Origin: Komagataeibacter saccharivorans
Lineage (GTDB): Bacteria; Pseudomonadota; Alphaproteobacteria; Acetobacterales; Acetobacteraceae
DNA length: 64,000 bases
Assembly (NCBI RefSeq): GCF_003207825.1
Contig: NZ_NKTY01000001.1
Span: 124,001 to 188,000 of the forward strand
Reading direction: 5' to 3'
Both the position numbers and the translations under genes were made by a program. This document shows positions 26,995-37,349 of the stretch, piece by piece; positions within the stretch are counted from its first letter, which is position 1; the number at the start of each line of letters is the position of its first letter. Below the pieces are notes generated by a model. It was not told where the DNA came from and ran no database searches. It was given only the letters and a program-made list of their open reading frames with translations.

Positions 26995-29384
26995 TGTCCC
27001 GTCCCGCCCCTTCCCCGCGCGCGCCGCTTACCCGGCGGCCCATCGCCGCCATGCGGCGGTTCCCGCGCGGGTTTTTGCTTGCGGCGACGATGCTGGGCGG
27101 GATCGTGTCCGGTCTGGGCACGGGCAACCCGGCCCGTGCGGACGCGCCCAAGCGCACCCAGCCCATCCATGCCCCCAAAAGCCAGCCACAGGCCCCGGTC
27201 AGTTTTTCCGGCACGGTATCCAATAGCGACCCGATGACCTTTCAGGCCGATCATGTGTCGTATGACAGCCGCAACGGCATCGCCACATGGACCGGCAATG
27301 TCCAGATCTGGCAGAACGATCAGATCATGCGGGCGGACAAGGTCATATATGACCGCAATACCGGCGTGGCCTCCGCACGCGGCAACGTGGCGATGGTCGA
27401 GCCGGACGGAACCGTGCTGTTCACCGATTACGCGGAACTGAGCAACGGCATGCGCGACGGGATCATGACGCGCATGTATGCCCAGATGTTCGATAACGCC
27501 CGGCTGGCGGCCAACGGGGTGCGCCGCACCGGCGGCAAGCTCAGCGACCTGACCCGCGTGGTCTATACCGCATGCGAAGTGTGCGCCCGCCATCCCGAAC
27601 GCGCGCCGTTCTGGCAGCTACGCGCTTATGACGCCACGCATGACATGCAGCACAAGCGGCTGGAATTCCGCGATGCGTTTGTCGATTTCTTCGGCGTGCC
27701 GGTTTTCTACCTGCCTACCTTCTCCATGACCGATCCGTCCGTCCGGCGGCAGAGCGGCTTCCTGACACCGGGATTCACGCCGCATAACCGCTACCTGGGC
27801 ACGTATGTCACCATTCCCTATTACTGGGTGCTGGACAAACAGTCGGACATCACGCTGGAAGGGCTGTTCTCCACCCGCACGGGGCCTGAACTCAGTTCGG
27901 TCTACCGCCGCTATTTCCGCAATGCGCGCGTCAACATCAATGCCGGCATCGCCTATGACACGCATCACGACATTGATTACGTCAACACCTTCGGCCAGAC
28001 GGTCGACAGCAACGACAACCATGGCGTGCAGGGCTACTTCTTCGGCAGTGGACAGGTATCCATCAACAAGACATGGCGCGCGGGGGCGAACATCCGCTGG
28101 GCCAGTTCGCCCAACTACATGCGCGACTACCGCGTAAGCGGCTATGGGCAGGATACGCTCAATTCCAATGTCTATCTTGAAGGCTTCGGCACCGGATCGT
28201 ATTCCCGCATCGACGCCGAAGGCTATCAGGGCCTGAATCAGGGCATCATCCACAATCAGGACCTGCCATGGGTCCTGCCGCGCTACACCTACAGCTATTT
28301 TGGCAGGCCGGACGCATGGGGCGGGCGGTTCAGTCTCGATACGACCGATTTCTATGTCTATCGTGACAATGGCACGTCGGACCAGCGCGGGCAGCTTTCG
28401 CTTAACTGGGACCGGCCCTTCCACAACTCGCTGGGGCAGATCTGGAACCTGACGCTGCATGTGGAATCCGCGATCCACCGCGCCACATCGCTTTACCAGC
28501 AGCCCAATTACGCCGCCGCCACCCGCGCGCAGGTCGAAGGACAGGTGCTGCCCACGGTCGGGCTGAAAATGAACTGGCCCTTCCTGCGCAGTTTCAACCA
28601 TAATACCGGCACCCAGATACTGGAGCCGATCGTGCAGATCCTTGCCGCGCCCAATACGGGGAACAGTTCTTCGCGCAATATTCCCAACGAGGACAGCCTG
28701 ACCTACGAATTCACGGATTCGACCCTGTTCTCCATCAACCGCTATCCGGGTACCGACCGGCTGGACGGGGGGCTGCGCGCCAATATCGGGCTGCACAACA
28801 ACTGGACATGGAACGGCCACCAGATCGACATGCTGATTGGCGAAAGCTTTCAGGAACATGTCGAACATGACCGCATTCCCTATTCCGGCCTGAGCCATCA
28901 CCTGTCGGATCTGGTGATGGGCACGCATGTCGTGCCCAACCAGTTTTTCGATTTCGACGGCAAGATGCGGCTTGATCCATACGCCGGGAAGGTGGATTTC
29001 GCCGATGCCCTGGGCAGCACGGGTTTCCGCCATTTCCGCGTGACGGGTGGCTATCTGTATGAACCGGTGACGTCCTATTACTATTATGCCCAGCGGTCCT
29101 ACGCCAACACGCCGCCTGCCGTTTATTACACACCGGTCAGCGAACTGACGGTGGGCGCGGCCTCGAACTGGCAGAACTGGCATCTGGCCGCCTATCTGCG
29201 CCGCAGCCTGTCGCGCAAGGAAAGTGTGTCGGTGGGTGGGGACGCCGGGTTCCAGAATGACTGCTTCGGGCTGGATGTCATGTATCTCAAGCAGTACACC
29301 ACCATTGGTGGCCAACAGAGCAATTCGACCGTAATGTTCTCCCTTACGTTCAAAACCATCGGTACATTTGGTATGAATGGCTGA
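26994..29384 (+). CDS. lptD: LPS-assembly outer membrane protein LptD
   Basis: Beta-barrel that inserts LPS in the outer leaflet of the outer membrane. 796 residues. A signal sequence starts at MRRFPRGFLLAATMLGG (residue 20 from this ATG). Then an LptA/OstA-like N-terminal domain (FQADHVSYDSRNGIATWTGN, KVIYDRNTGVASARGNV) and a long barrel with aromatic strands, ending GTFGMNG. Cysteines that could form the plug disulfide lie in TACEVCARHPER and NDCFGLDV. The last bases overlap the surA start. Confidence 0.95.
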   Translation: MSRPAPSPRAPLTRRPIAAMRRFPRGFLLAATMLGGIVSGLGTGNPARADAPKRTQPIHAPKSQPQAPVSFSGTVSNSDPMTFQADHVSYDSRNGIATWTGNVQIWQNDQIMRADKVIYDRNTGVASARGNVAMVEPDGTVLFTDYAELSNGMRDGIMTRMYAQMFDNARLAANGVRRTGGKLSDLTRVVYTACEVCARHPERAPFWQLRAYDATHDMQHKRLEFRDAFVDFFGVPVFYLPTFSMTDPSVRRQSGFLTPGFTPHNRYLGTYVTIPYYWVLDKQSDITLEGLFSTRTGPELSSVYRRYFRNARVNINAGIAYDTHHDIDYVNTFGQTVDSNDNHGVQGYFFGSGQVSINKTWRAGANIRWASSPNYMRDYRVSGYGQDTLNSNVYLEGFGTGSYSRIDAEGYQGLNQGIIHNQDLPWVLPRYTYSYFGRPDAWGGRFSLDTTDFYVYRDNGTSDQRGQLSLNWDRPFHNSLGQIWNLTLHVESAIHRATSLYQQPNYAAATRAQVEGQVLPTVGLKMNWPFLRSFNHNTGTQILEPIVQILAAPNTGNSSSRNIPNEDSLTYEFTDSTLFSINRYPGTDRLDGGLRANIGLHNNWTWNGHQIDMLIGESFQEHVEHDRIPYSGLSHHLSDLVMGTHVVPNQFFDFDGKMRLDPYAGKVDFADALGSTGFRHFRVTGGYLYEPVTSYYYYAQRSYANTPPAVYYTPVSELTVGAASNWQNWHLAAYLRRSLSRKESVSVGGDAGFQNDCFGLDVMYLKQYTTIGGQQSNSTVMFSLTFKTIGTFGMNG

Positions 29385-30786
29385 CCTGATGCGTGAAAGA
29401 CCGAGCCGGATGTCCTTCTTCCCCGCCACCCGTGGCGCCGTACCCTCCCCCGCACCGCGACGCAGGCGTGCAGGCCGCGCGCTGACCGCCGGCCTGCTGG
29501 CCTGTCTGGCGCTGGCCGGGCATGAACAGGCCGCGGCGGCACGCAGCGCCCGCTCCATCGCGCAGCAGGCACAGGCGGCGGAAGAACAGGACGCCATCAT
29601 CGCCACCGTCAACGGATCGGTCCTGACCAAGCGTGATGTCGATACGCGCGGGCGGCTGTTCGCCCTTTCCTCCGGCCTTGATGTCAGCGATGACGTGATG
29701 GAGCGCCTGCGCCCGCAGATCGTGCGGCAGTTGATTGACGAACGGCTGCGCATGCAGGAAATGCTCGACCGCCACATCAACGTGCCCATCAAGCAGATTG
29801 CCGACGCCATCGCCGGGATCGAGCAGCGCAACGGCATGCCGGAAAATGCGCTGCGCAACAAACTGGCGGAAGATGGCGTCTCGCTGACGACACTGATCGA
29901 CCAGATCCGCGTGCAGCTTGGCTGGTCGCAGGTGCTGCGACAGGAAACGGGCGAACGTGGCCGCATCACCGCAGCCGAGATCGAACAGCGGACCGAGGCG
30001 CTGAAACGTGAGGACGGCAAGCCGGAATACATGATCAGCGAGATATTCATTCCCGTTGACGATCCACGCCACACCGAAAACGAACTGAAATTCACCGAAA
30101 CCATCATTCAGGAACTGCGTGAAGGCGCGCCGTTCCCCATCGTCGCCGCCCAGTTTTCGCAGGGGCAGAGCGCGCTGGAAGGCGGCATGATGGGCTGGAC
30201 GCAGGAAGACGGGCTGGACCCGCAGGTCGTGGCCGTGGCACGCCAGATGCCCGATGGCGCGATTTCCAACGCCATCCGCGTGGCGGGCGGCTACGTCATC
30301 GCCACCATTGCCGAACGCCGCACGGTGGGTCACCAGATGGCGACAATCCTGTCCATGCGTCAGGCTTTCTTCCCCTTCGAAAGCCCGCTTGACCCGGAAA
30401 ATCCGACAGACCAGCAGAAAAGCATGCTGGATTCGGCCAACGCCTTTGTGGCCAACGCCAAGAACTGCGATCAGGTGGAAGCCCAGAACAAGAAGCTGGG
30501 TGAAAAGCATCCTTCCGATCCGGGGGAACTGCTGCTCAACCGCCTCAATCCGCGCATGCGTGAAGTGCTTGAGCCCCTGCCCGTCGGCCAGCCCAGCCAG
30601 CCGCTGGTGTCGGAAGATGGCATCGCCGTGCTGATGGTATGCAAACGTGAGGAACGCAACATTGCCATCCAGACCCCCAGCGAAATCGCCGACCACCTGC
30701 TGAACGAACGTGTGGAACAGACATCGCGCCAGCTCAACCGTGACCTCCAGCGCCGCGCGATCATCGATATGCGCTCCAAGTCCTGA
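29377..30786 (+). CDS. surA: SurA-like periplasmic chaperone / peptidyl-prolyl isomerase
   Basis: Assists folding of outer-membrane proteins, LptD included. 469 residues. A basic N-terminus then signal peptide (ALTAGLLACLALAGHEQAAA). SurA N-terminal domain: IIATVNGSVLTKRDVDTRGR, IVRQLIDERLRMQEML. One clear parvulin domain about 205-315: EYMISEIFIPVDDPRHTENE, FPIVAAQFSQGQSALEGGMM, GWTQEDGL, GGYVIATIAERR. A second PPIase region (about 330-430) is degenerate. Overlaps lptD by eight bases and precedes rsmA by 8 bp; pdxA, usual at this spot, is absent. Confidence 0.9.
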   Translation: MADLMRERPSRMSFFPATRGAVPSPAPRRRRAGRALTAGLLACLALAGHEQAAAARSARSIAQQAQAAEEQDAIIATVNGSVLTKRDVDTRGRLFALSSGLDVSDDVMERLRPQIVRQLIDERLRMQEMLDRHINVPIKQIADAIAGIEQRNGMPENALRNKLAEDGVSLTTLIDQIRVQLGWSQVLRQETGERGRITAAEIEQRTEALKREDGKPEYMISEIFIPVDDPRHTENELKFTETIIQELREGAPFPIVAAQFSQGQSALEGGMMGWTQEDGLDPQVVAVARQMPDGAISNAIRVAGGYVIATIAERRTVGHQMATILSMRQAFFPFESPLDPENPTDQQKSMLDSANAFVANAKNCDQVEAQNKKLGEKHPSDPGELLLNRLNPRMREVLEPLPVGQPSQPLVSEDGIAVLMVCKREERNIAIQTPSEIADHLLNERVEQTSRQLNRDLQRRAIIDMRSKS

Positions 30787-30794
30787 ACGCGGAC

Positions 30795-31646
30795 ATGACT
30801 GTACCGGAAGGGCTGAAGGGCCTTGAGCCGCTGCGCCAGACGATCGCGCGGCACGGACTGGATGCACGCAAGGCGCTGGGCCAGCACTTTCTGCTGGACC
30901 CGGCCATTACGGCGCGGATCACGTCCCTGGCGGGGGATCTGGCGGGACAGCATATCGTTGAGGTGGGACCCGGCCCCGGTGGCCTGACCCGCGCGCTGCT
31001 GGACTCGGATGCCGCCAGCATTACGGCGGTGGAAGTCGATACCCGCGCCGTGGCAATCATTACGGAACTGGCGGCCCTTATGCCGGACCGGCTGCAGGTG
31101 GTCGAAGCCGACGCCATGCGCCGTGACCTGACCACGCTGTGCCCCGCGCCACGCCAGATCATTGCCAACCTGCCCTATAATGTCGGCACGCCGCTTCTGG
31201 TTGGCTGGCTGCGGCAGGCCAGCGCATGGTCGCGCCTGACGCTCATGTTCCAGCAGGAAGTGGCGGAGCGCATCTGCGCAGCCCCCGGTTCCGACCATTA
31301 CGGGCGGCTGGGCGTTCTGGCGCAATGGACCTGCCGTTGCGGGATGCTTATGCATATCCCGCCCGGTGCGTTTTCACCGCCGCCCAAGGTCCATTCCGCC
31401 GTAGTGGGCCTGATCCCCCATGCACAGCAGCCTGACGCCACCCTGTTCCGCGCGATGGAACAGATTACGGCAGCGGCCTTTGGCCAGCGGCGCAAGATGC
31501 TGCGCGGGGCGCTGAAATCAGTCGGGGGCGAAGCCCTGCTGACTGAAGCAGGCATTGATGGCAGCCGCCGGGCGGAAACACTGGATATTGCGGAATTTGA
31601 TAGGCTGGCCCGCCTTCATGCCCGCAGGACTGCCGCCCCGGCATAG
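30795..31646 (+). CDS. rsmA: 16S rRNA dimethyladenosine transferase RsmA
   Basis: Dimethylates A1518 and A1519 of 16S rRNA (KsgA); target of kasugamycin resistance. 283 residues. Motifs: KALGQHFLLDPAI, IVEVGPGPGGLTRALL (motif I), VEADAM, IIANLPYNVGTPLL (motif IV, N-L-P-Y), FQQEVAERI and FSPPPKVHSAVV. Last gene of the lptF unit. Its 3' end overlaps the 3' end of the convergent cfa gene by 31 bases. Confidence 0.97.
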   Translation: MTVPEGLKGLEPLRQTIARHGLDARKALGQHFLLDPAITARITSLAGDLAGQHIVEVGPGPGGLTRALLDSDAASITAVEVDTRAVAIITELAALMPDRLQVVEADAMRRDLTTLCPAPRQIIANLPYNVGTPLLVGWLRQASAWSRLTLMFQQEVAERICAAPGSDHYGRLGVLAQWTCRCGMLMHIPPGAFSPPPKVHSAVVGLIPHAQQPDATLFRAMEQITAAAFGQRRKMLRGALKSVGGEALLTEAGIDGSRRAETLDIAEFDRLARLHARRTAAPA

Positions 31647-32890
31647 GATACCGGCTCCATTACGGGGCAGGAAACCTGCTGCTCCACCGGTTCGTGACCC
31701 AGCATGTAATCCCGCGCCAGAGGCACGGCATCAATCTCCCGCGTTAGCTGCAACTGGAAATTGAGATGCCCCTGCACGCGGAAGGCGAGTTCGGATACGC
31801 ACAGGTAGAATTCGAACATCCGGCAGAACCGTTCATCATACATCCGTGCAATGGCGGCACGCTGCGTGGCGAAACGGCTGCGCCAGTGGGCGATGGTGCG
31901 GGCATAATGCAGCCGCCATATCTCACAATCCGTCAGCCATAGCCCCGCGCGTTCAACCGCCCCGACCGCCTCGCTTACCGCAGGGGAATACCCGCCGGGG
32001 AAAATGTAGCGATCTATCCATGGGTTGGTCACATTTGGCCCCTCCACCCGCCCGATGGAATGCAGCACCATCACACCCCGGGGTTTGAGGGCCTGGCGCA
32101 TGGTGGAAAAAAATGAACCGTAATGCGCGACGCCGACATGCTCGAACATGCCGATGGAAATGATGCGGTCGTACTGACGCCTGACCGCGCGATAATCCAG
32201 CAGTTCAAAACGCACCCGGTCATCCAGCCCGGCCTCACGCGCGCGGCGGCGTGCAATGTGCAACTGTTCCACCGACAGGGTGATGCCCGTCACCTGCGCG
32301 CCATAGTCACGCCCCAGCGTAAGCGCCATTCCACCCCAGCCGCAGCCCACATCCAGTACGCTCATGCCCGGTCGTGTCAGGTGCAGCTTGGCTGCAAGGT
32401 GGTGTTTCTTGGCGGCCTGCGCCTGTGCCAGCGTTTCATAGCCGGTGGGAAAATAGCCACAGGAATACTGCATGTCCTCATCAAGGAACAATCGGTACAG
32501 CCTGCTGTCCAGATCATAATGGTGGGCGACGTTACGCCGCGCGCGCCGCAGGGTGTTGTTCTGCAGCCATTTGCGGACCATGTAGCGCAGCGAGGAGAAA
32601 AAACGTTCTCCCGCCGGGCTGCGCCGCATCACGTTGAGCATGAGCACATGCAGCAGTTCGTACAGCGAACAGTCCACCGGACGCAGGTGACCGGCCATAT
32701 AGGCTTCCCCAACCTTCAGCGCGGGGTCCAGCAGCAGGGCGCGGCAGGTAGCGGGATCGGCAATCCACATGGCGGCATGGGGGCCGGGCTGGCCCGTATA
32801 GACCCGCCTGTCGCCACCGGGATAATACACATCCAGCCGCCCAACCGTGATGAAATGCGCAAAGGCCCGGTCCAGCAATACAGACGCCAT
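31616..32890 (-). CDS. cfa: Cyclopropane-fatty-acyl-phospholipid synthase
   Basis: Adds a methylene from SAM across double bonds of membrane lipids, common in acid-tolerant bacteria. 424 residues. Features: HHYDLDSRLYRLFLDEDMQY, YSCGYF, VLDVGCGWGGMALTLGRDYG (SAM site), ISIGMFEHVG (the catalytic Glu region), NPWIDRYIFPGGYSP and SELAFRVQGHLNFQLQL. Start at MASVLLDRAF; the open frame continues upstream through the ribosomal-operon terminator, which is not coding. Tail-to-tail overlap with rsmA. Confidence 0.95.
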   Translation of the reverse strand: MASVLLDRAFAHFITVGRLDVYYPGGDRRVYTGQPGPHAAMWIADPATCRALLLDPALKVGEAYMAGHLRPVDCSLYELLHVLMLNVMRRSPAGERFFSSLRYMVRKWLQNNTLRRARRNVAHHYDLDSRLYRLFLDEDMQYSCGYFPTGYETLAQAQAAKKHHLAAKLHLTRPGMSVLDVGCGWGGMALTLGRDYGAQVTGITLSVEQLHIARRRAREAGLDDRVRFELLDYRAVRRQYDRIISIGMFEHVGVAHYGSFFSTMRQALKPRGVMVLHSIGRVEGPNVTNPWIDRYIFPGGYSPAVSEAVGAVERAGLWLTDCEIWRLHYARTIAHWRSRFATQRAAIARMYDERFCRMFEFYLCVSELAFRVQGHLNFQLQLTREIDAVPLARDYMLGHEPVEQQVSCPVMEPVSYAGAAVLRA

Positions 32891-32943
32891 CGGCTTTCTC
32901 CCCGCCTGTCCGTACGGGCGGACCGCACACGCCCCGAAAACGA

Positions 32944-32979
32944 CGAAAGCCCGGAAGAGTTTCCTCTTCCGGGCTTTCG
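32944..32979 (-). terminator. Intrinsic terminator of the rpsF-rpsR-rplI operon
   Basis: A perfect 16-bp inverted repeat (left arm begins CGAAAGCCCGG, right arm ends CCGGGCTTTCG) with a 4-base loop. On the minus strand it is followed by TCGTTTTC, a short T-run. It lies 44 bp past the rplI stop and 54 bp before the cfa start. Seen directly. Confidence 0.85.
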
Positions 32980-33022
32980 CAACCAGATCCGACACCCCTT
33001 GCAGGGCGCCGGAACGGATCAG

Positions 33023-33613
33023 TTATTCAGCCGGCGCTTCCTCAACGGCGGTTTCTTCCGAAACCCCGCCTTCGGTCAGCGTGTCTTCTTCGACCAGTGC
33101 CGGTTCGTCGTCGCGCTCGACGCCGATTTCCTCACCGCGTGCCTGACGTTCCGCTTCTTCTTCGGAACGCGCGACGTTCACGGTCACCTGCATCGCCACT
33201 TCCGGGTGCAGGGCAACGCGCACGTCATACAGGCCAAGCTGCTTGATCGGCTCGGGCAGGATCACCTGGTTACGGGTGATGGTCAGACCAGCCTTCGTCG
33301 CGGCTTCGGCGATGTCACGGGTGGTGACGGAGCCATACAGGCTGCCGCTGTCGCCAGCCTGACGGATCAGGATGACGGACAGGCCGTGCATACGCTCGGA
33401 CAGGCGCTCGGCCTCCTCGCGGTTCTTGAGGTTCTGCGCCTCAAGCTGCACGCGCTCACGCTCGAAACGCTCGCGGTTATGTGCGTTGGCGCGGATCGCC
33501 TTGCCCTGGGGCAGGAGGAAGTTACGGGCATAGCCCGGCTTCACCGTTACGATCTCGCCCATCTGGCCCAGCTTCTCGACGCGCTGGAGCAGAATGAGTT
33601 CTACTGCGGACAT
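33023..33613 (-). CDS. rplI: 50S ribosomal protein L9
   Basis: Binds 23S rRNA at the base of the L1 stalk. 196 residues, longer than the usual ~150. N-terminal domain: [39 protein letters not shown], the L9 signature. The connecting helix and C-terminal domain follow ([29 protein letters not shown]). The last ~45 residues are a very acidic tail ([20 protein letters not shown]). Third gene of rpsF-rpsR-rplI. Confidence 0.97.
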   Translation of the reverse strand: MSAVELILLQRVEKLGQMGEIVTVKPGYARNFLLPQGKAIRANAHNRERFERERVQLEAQNLKNREEAERLSERMHGLSVILIRQAGDSGSLYGSVTTRDIAEAATKAGLTITRNQVILPEPIKQLGLYDVRVALHPEVAMQVTVNVARSEEEAERQARGEEIGVERDDEPALVEEDTLTEGGVSEETAVEEAPAE

Positions 33614-33626
33614 GTTCCTGCCTCCC

Positions 33627-33902
33627 TCAGCTTACAATGTAGGGCAGCAACGCCAGGAAACGCGCACGCTTGATGGCCTGGGCCAGCTCACGCTGCTTCT
33701 TGGCGGATACGGCCGTGATACGGCTGGGAACGATCTTGCCACGCTCGGACAGGAAGCGGCTCAGCAGACGCACGTCCTTGTAGTCGATCTTCGGCGCGTT
33801 CGGGCCGGAGAACGGGCAGGACTTGCGACGACGGTAGAACGGACGGCGCGCACCAACCGCAACGCGGCGGGCGGCGGGATTGATCTCGGTAGATTCGGAC
33901 AT
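33627..33902 (-). CDS. rpsR: 30S ribosomal protein S18
   Basis: 91 residues. Partner of S6 in the 30S platform. Signature: [60 protein letters not shown]. The N-terminus is slightly extended and basic. It sits 6 bp after rpsF and 13 bp before rplI, the usual order. Confidence 0.97.
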   Translation of the reverse strand: MSESTEINPAARRVAVGARRPFYRRRKSCPFSGPNAPKIDYKDVRLLSRFLSERGKIVPSRITAVSAKKQRELAQAIKRARFLALLPYIVS

Positions 33903-33908
33903 CAGCTC

Positions 33909-34385
33909 TTACTCCGCTTCAGCGCTGGCGCTGGCGCGCTGCTGCTCTTCACGCTCGTTACGGGCGCGGAACTCTTCGCGGTCATCGAAATTGCGGCGCG
34001 GACGCCCGCTTTCGAACCGGCCTGCGGGCTTGGGCCCACGGAAGCCACGCTCACGCTCATCGCCCTTGCGCGACAGGATGACGGAGGGAGCTTCGTCAAT
34101 CTCGTCCACACGCAGGGTGAGCACGCGCAGGACGTCCTCGTTCAGGCCGAGCTGACGCTCGATTTCCTTGATGGCGGCAGGAGACGCGTCAAGACCCAGA
34201 AGCATGTAATGCCCCTTGCGGTTCTTCTTGATACGGTAAGCCAGCGTACGCAGGCCCCAGTATTCACGCTTCTTTACGGAACCGGATTCCGCTTCTGCCT
34301 GGGTCGCGATGCCATCAGCAATGGCTTCGACCTGCTGCTGCGACACGTCATTACGTGCGATCAGCACGATTTCATACAACGGCAT
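33909..34385 (-). CDS. rpsF: 30S ribosomal protein S6
   Basis: 158 residues. Core fold about 1-95: MPLYEIVLIARNDVSQQQVE, YWGLRTLAYRIKKNRKGHYM, LRVLTLRVDEIDEAPS. A charged C-terminal extension (RPRRNFDDREEFRARNEREE) is longer than in E. coli. First gene of the operon; the 160-odd bases upstream, before the GNAT gene, should contain its promoter and possibly the S6:S18 autoregulatory leader, which I could not trace. Confidence 0.97.
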   Translation of the reverse strand: MPLYEIVLIARNDVSQQQVEAIADGIATQAEAESGSVKKREYWGLRTLAYRIKKNRKGHYMLLGLDASPAAIKEIERQLGLNEDVLRVLTLRVDEIDEAPSVILSRKGDERERGFRGPKPAGRFESGRPRRNFDDREEFRARNEREEQQRASASAEAE

Positions 34386-34551
34386 TGGTACTCCCTTCGG
34401 ATCACTTCAACCCCGCATGGACGGACACGGTCCGCCATTTCGCCCCGAGGGGCACGGGTATAGCCGGACGCGATGCCACGCATCCGGCAGGGAAGGAGCG
34501 GTTTGAAACACAAACCCCGTCAATAAACAAGGGAAAAGTGCGCCCGCCCCG

Positions 34552-35143
34552 TCAGGCCACGCGCAGCCGCCGGGGCAGCGGCAGGCCCAGCGCATCGGGA
34601 ATGTCCCATATTTCGCGCACGGTCCTGACCTTGAGGAACCCCGCGCGAAGATAATTGGGCAGTGCGCGCGGATGATCGGCCGAACACGTATTGACCCGGA
34701 CTGCGGCCGGATGCGCCTGCCATGCGCGCGCGATCATCTGGTGCAGGAAAATCCGCCCGACCCCGCGGCCTATCCATGCAGGCAGCAGGCCGAAATAGGC
34801 GATGTTCACATCGGGGCTGTAGCGGGCGTCCAGTTCGCAGAAACCGGCAACCCTGTCGCCCTCATACAGCACATGCACACCAATACCCGGATCGGCCAGC
34901 AGGTTCGCAAGCTGCGCATCTGACATGAGGCGACGCAGCCACCAGCAGTAATCGCGACCCACCGCGTCGTACATTTCGCGGTACCACCCCACGGTGGGAT
35001 GTGTGACCGGACGGATCGTATAGCCATCCGGCAGGGCTGGTGGCGATCCCGGCGGCTGCCTGTCCATGCACAGGAAGGTTACATCCACACCGATCCGCGT
35101 TCCATCGCCGCCCGGTTCATCACGGGCGGCAGGACATGGAACC

Positions 35144-35154
<11 letters not shown>
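34552..35154 (-). CDS. GNAT-family N-acetyltransferase
   Basis: 200 residues. GNAT fold about 45-185: [40 protein letters not shown], the acetyl-CoA loop [19 protein letters not shown] (Q/R-x-x-G-x-G/A type), [20 protein letters not shown]. Substrate unknown. The ATG overlaps the rpoD stop by 11 bases; a later ATG (giving MDRQPPG) is also possible because the first 30 residues are not obviously part of the fold. Co-transcription with rpoD is likely. Confidence 0.82.
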
Positions 35155-37132
<1,978 letters not shown>

Positions 37133-37245
37133 GCCCGATCAATCCCCACCCAGCAAATCCGTTTACGCGCGCGCCAACCCTGCCTGCGCGAGGTTGGCCG
37201 CTCCTTTCCCGCCCACCGCATATGCCGGAGGACAGGACAGGGCCA

Positions 37246-37274
37246 ATTATACCGTTTTCATCTGCATTTGTCTG
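37246..37274 (-). promoter_or_regulatory. Probable promoter for rpoD between dnaG and rpoD
   Basis: On the minus strand, a perfect TATAAT -10 (37251-37246) is preceded by a 17-base spacer and CAGACA (37274-37269), matching four of six positions of TTGACA. Initiation would be near 37240, leaving about 105 bases of leader before the rpoD ATG. This would let rpoD be expressed apart from dnaG. Sequence match only. Confidence 0.5.
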
Positions 37275-37349
37275 GTGCAGGTGGTCGATAACATGGCCGA
37301 AGTCAAGGGCACGCCCGGTGCATTTGATGCAAACGGGCAATTTTCCATT

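Noticed and set aside
27618-30107. 829-codon open frame antisense to lptD and surA
   Set aside because: It lies wholly opposite two clear genes, has His/Gly/Arg-rich composition typical of high-GC shadow frames, and no family motif.
32891-32995. Upstream extension of cfa
   Set aside because: The added codons read through the perfect terminator hairpin of the ribosomal operon.
34501-34551. TTGACG box as the rpsF promoter
   Set aside because: No acceptable -10 at 16-18 bases on the minus strand, so the match stays unsupported.
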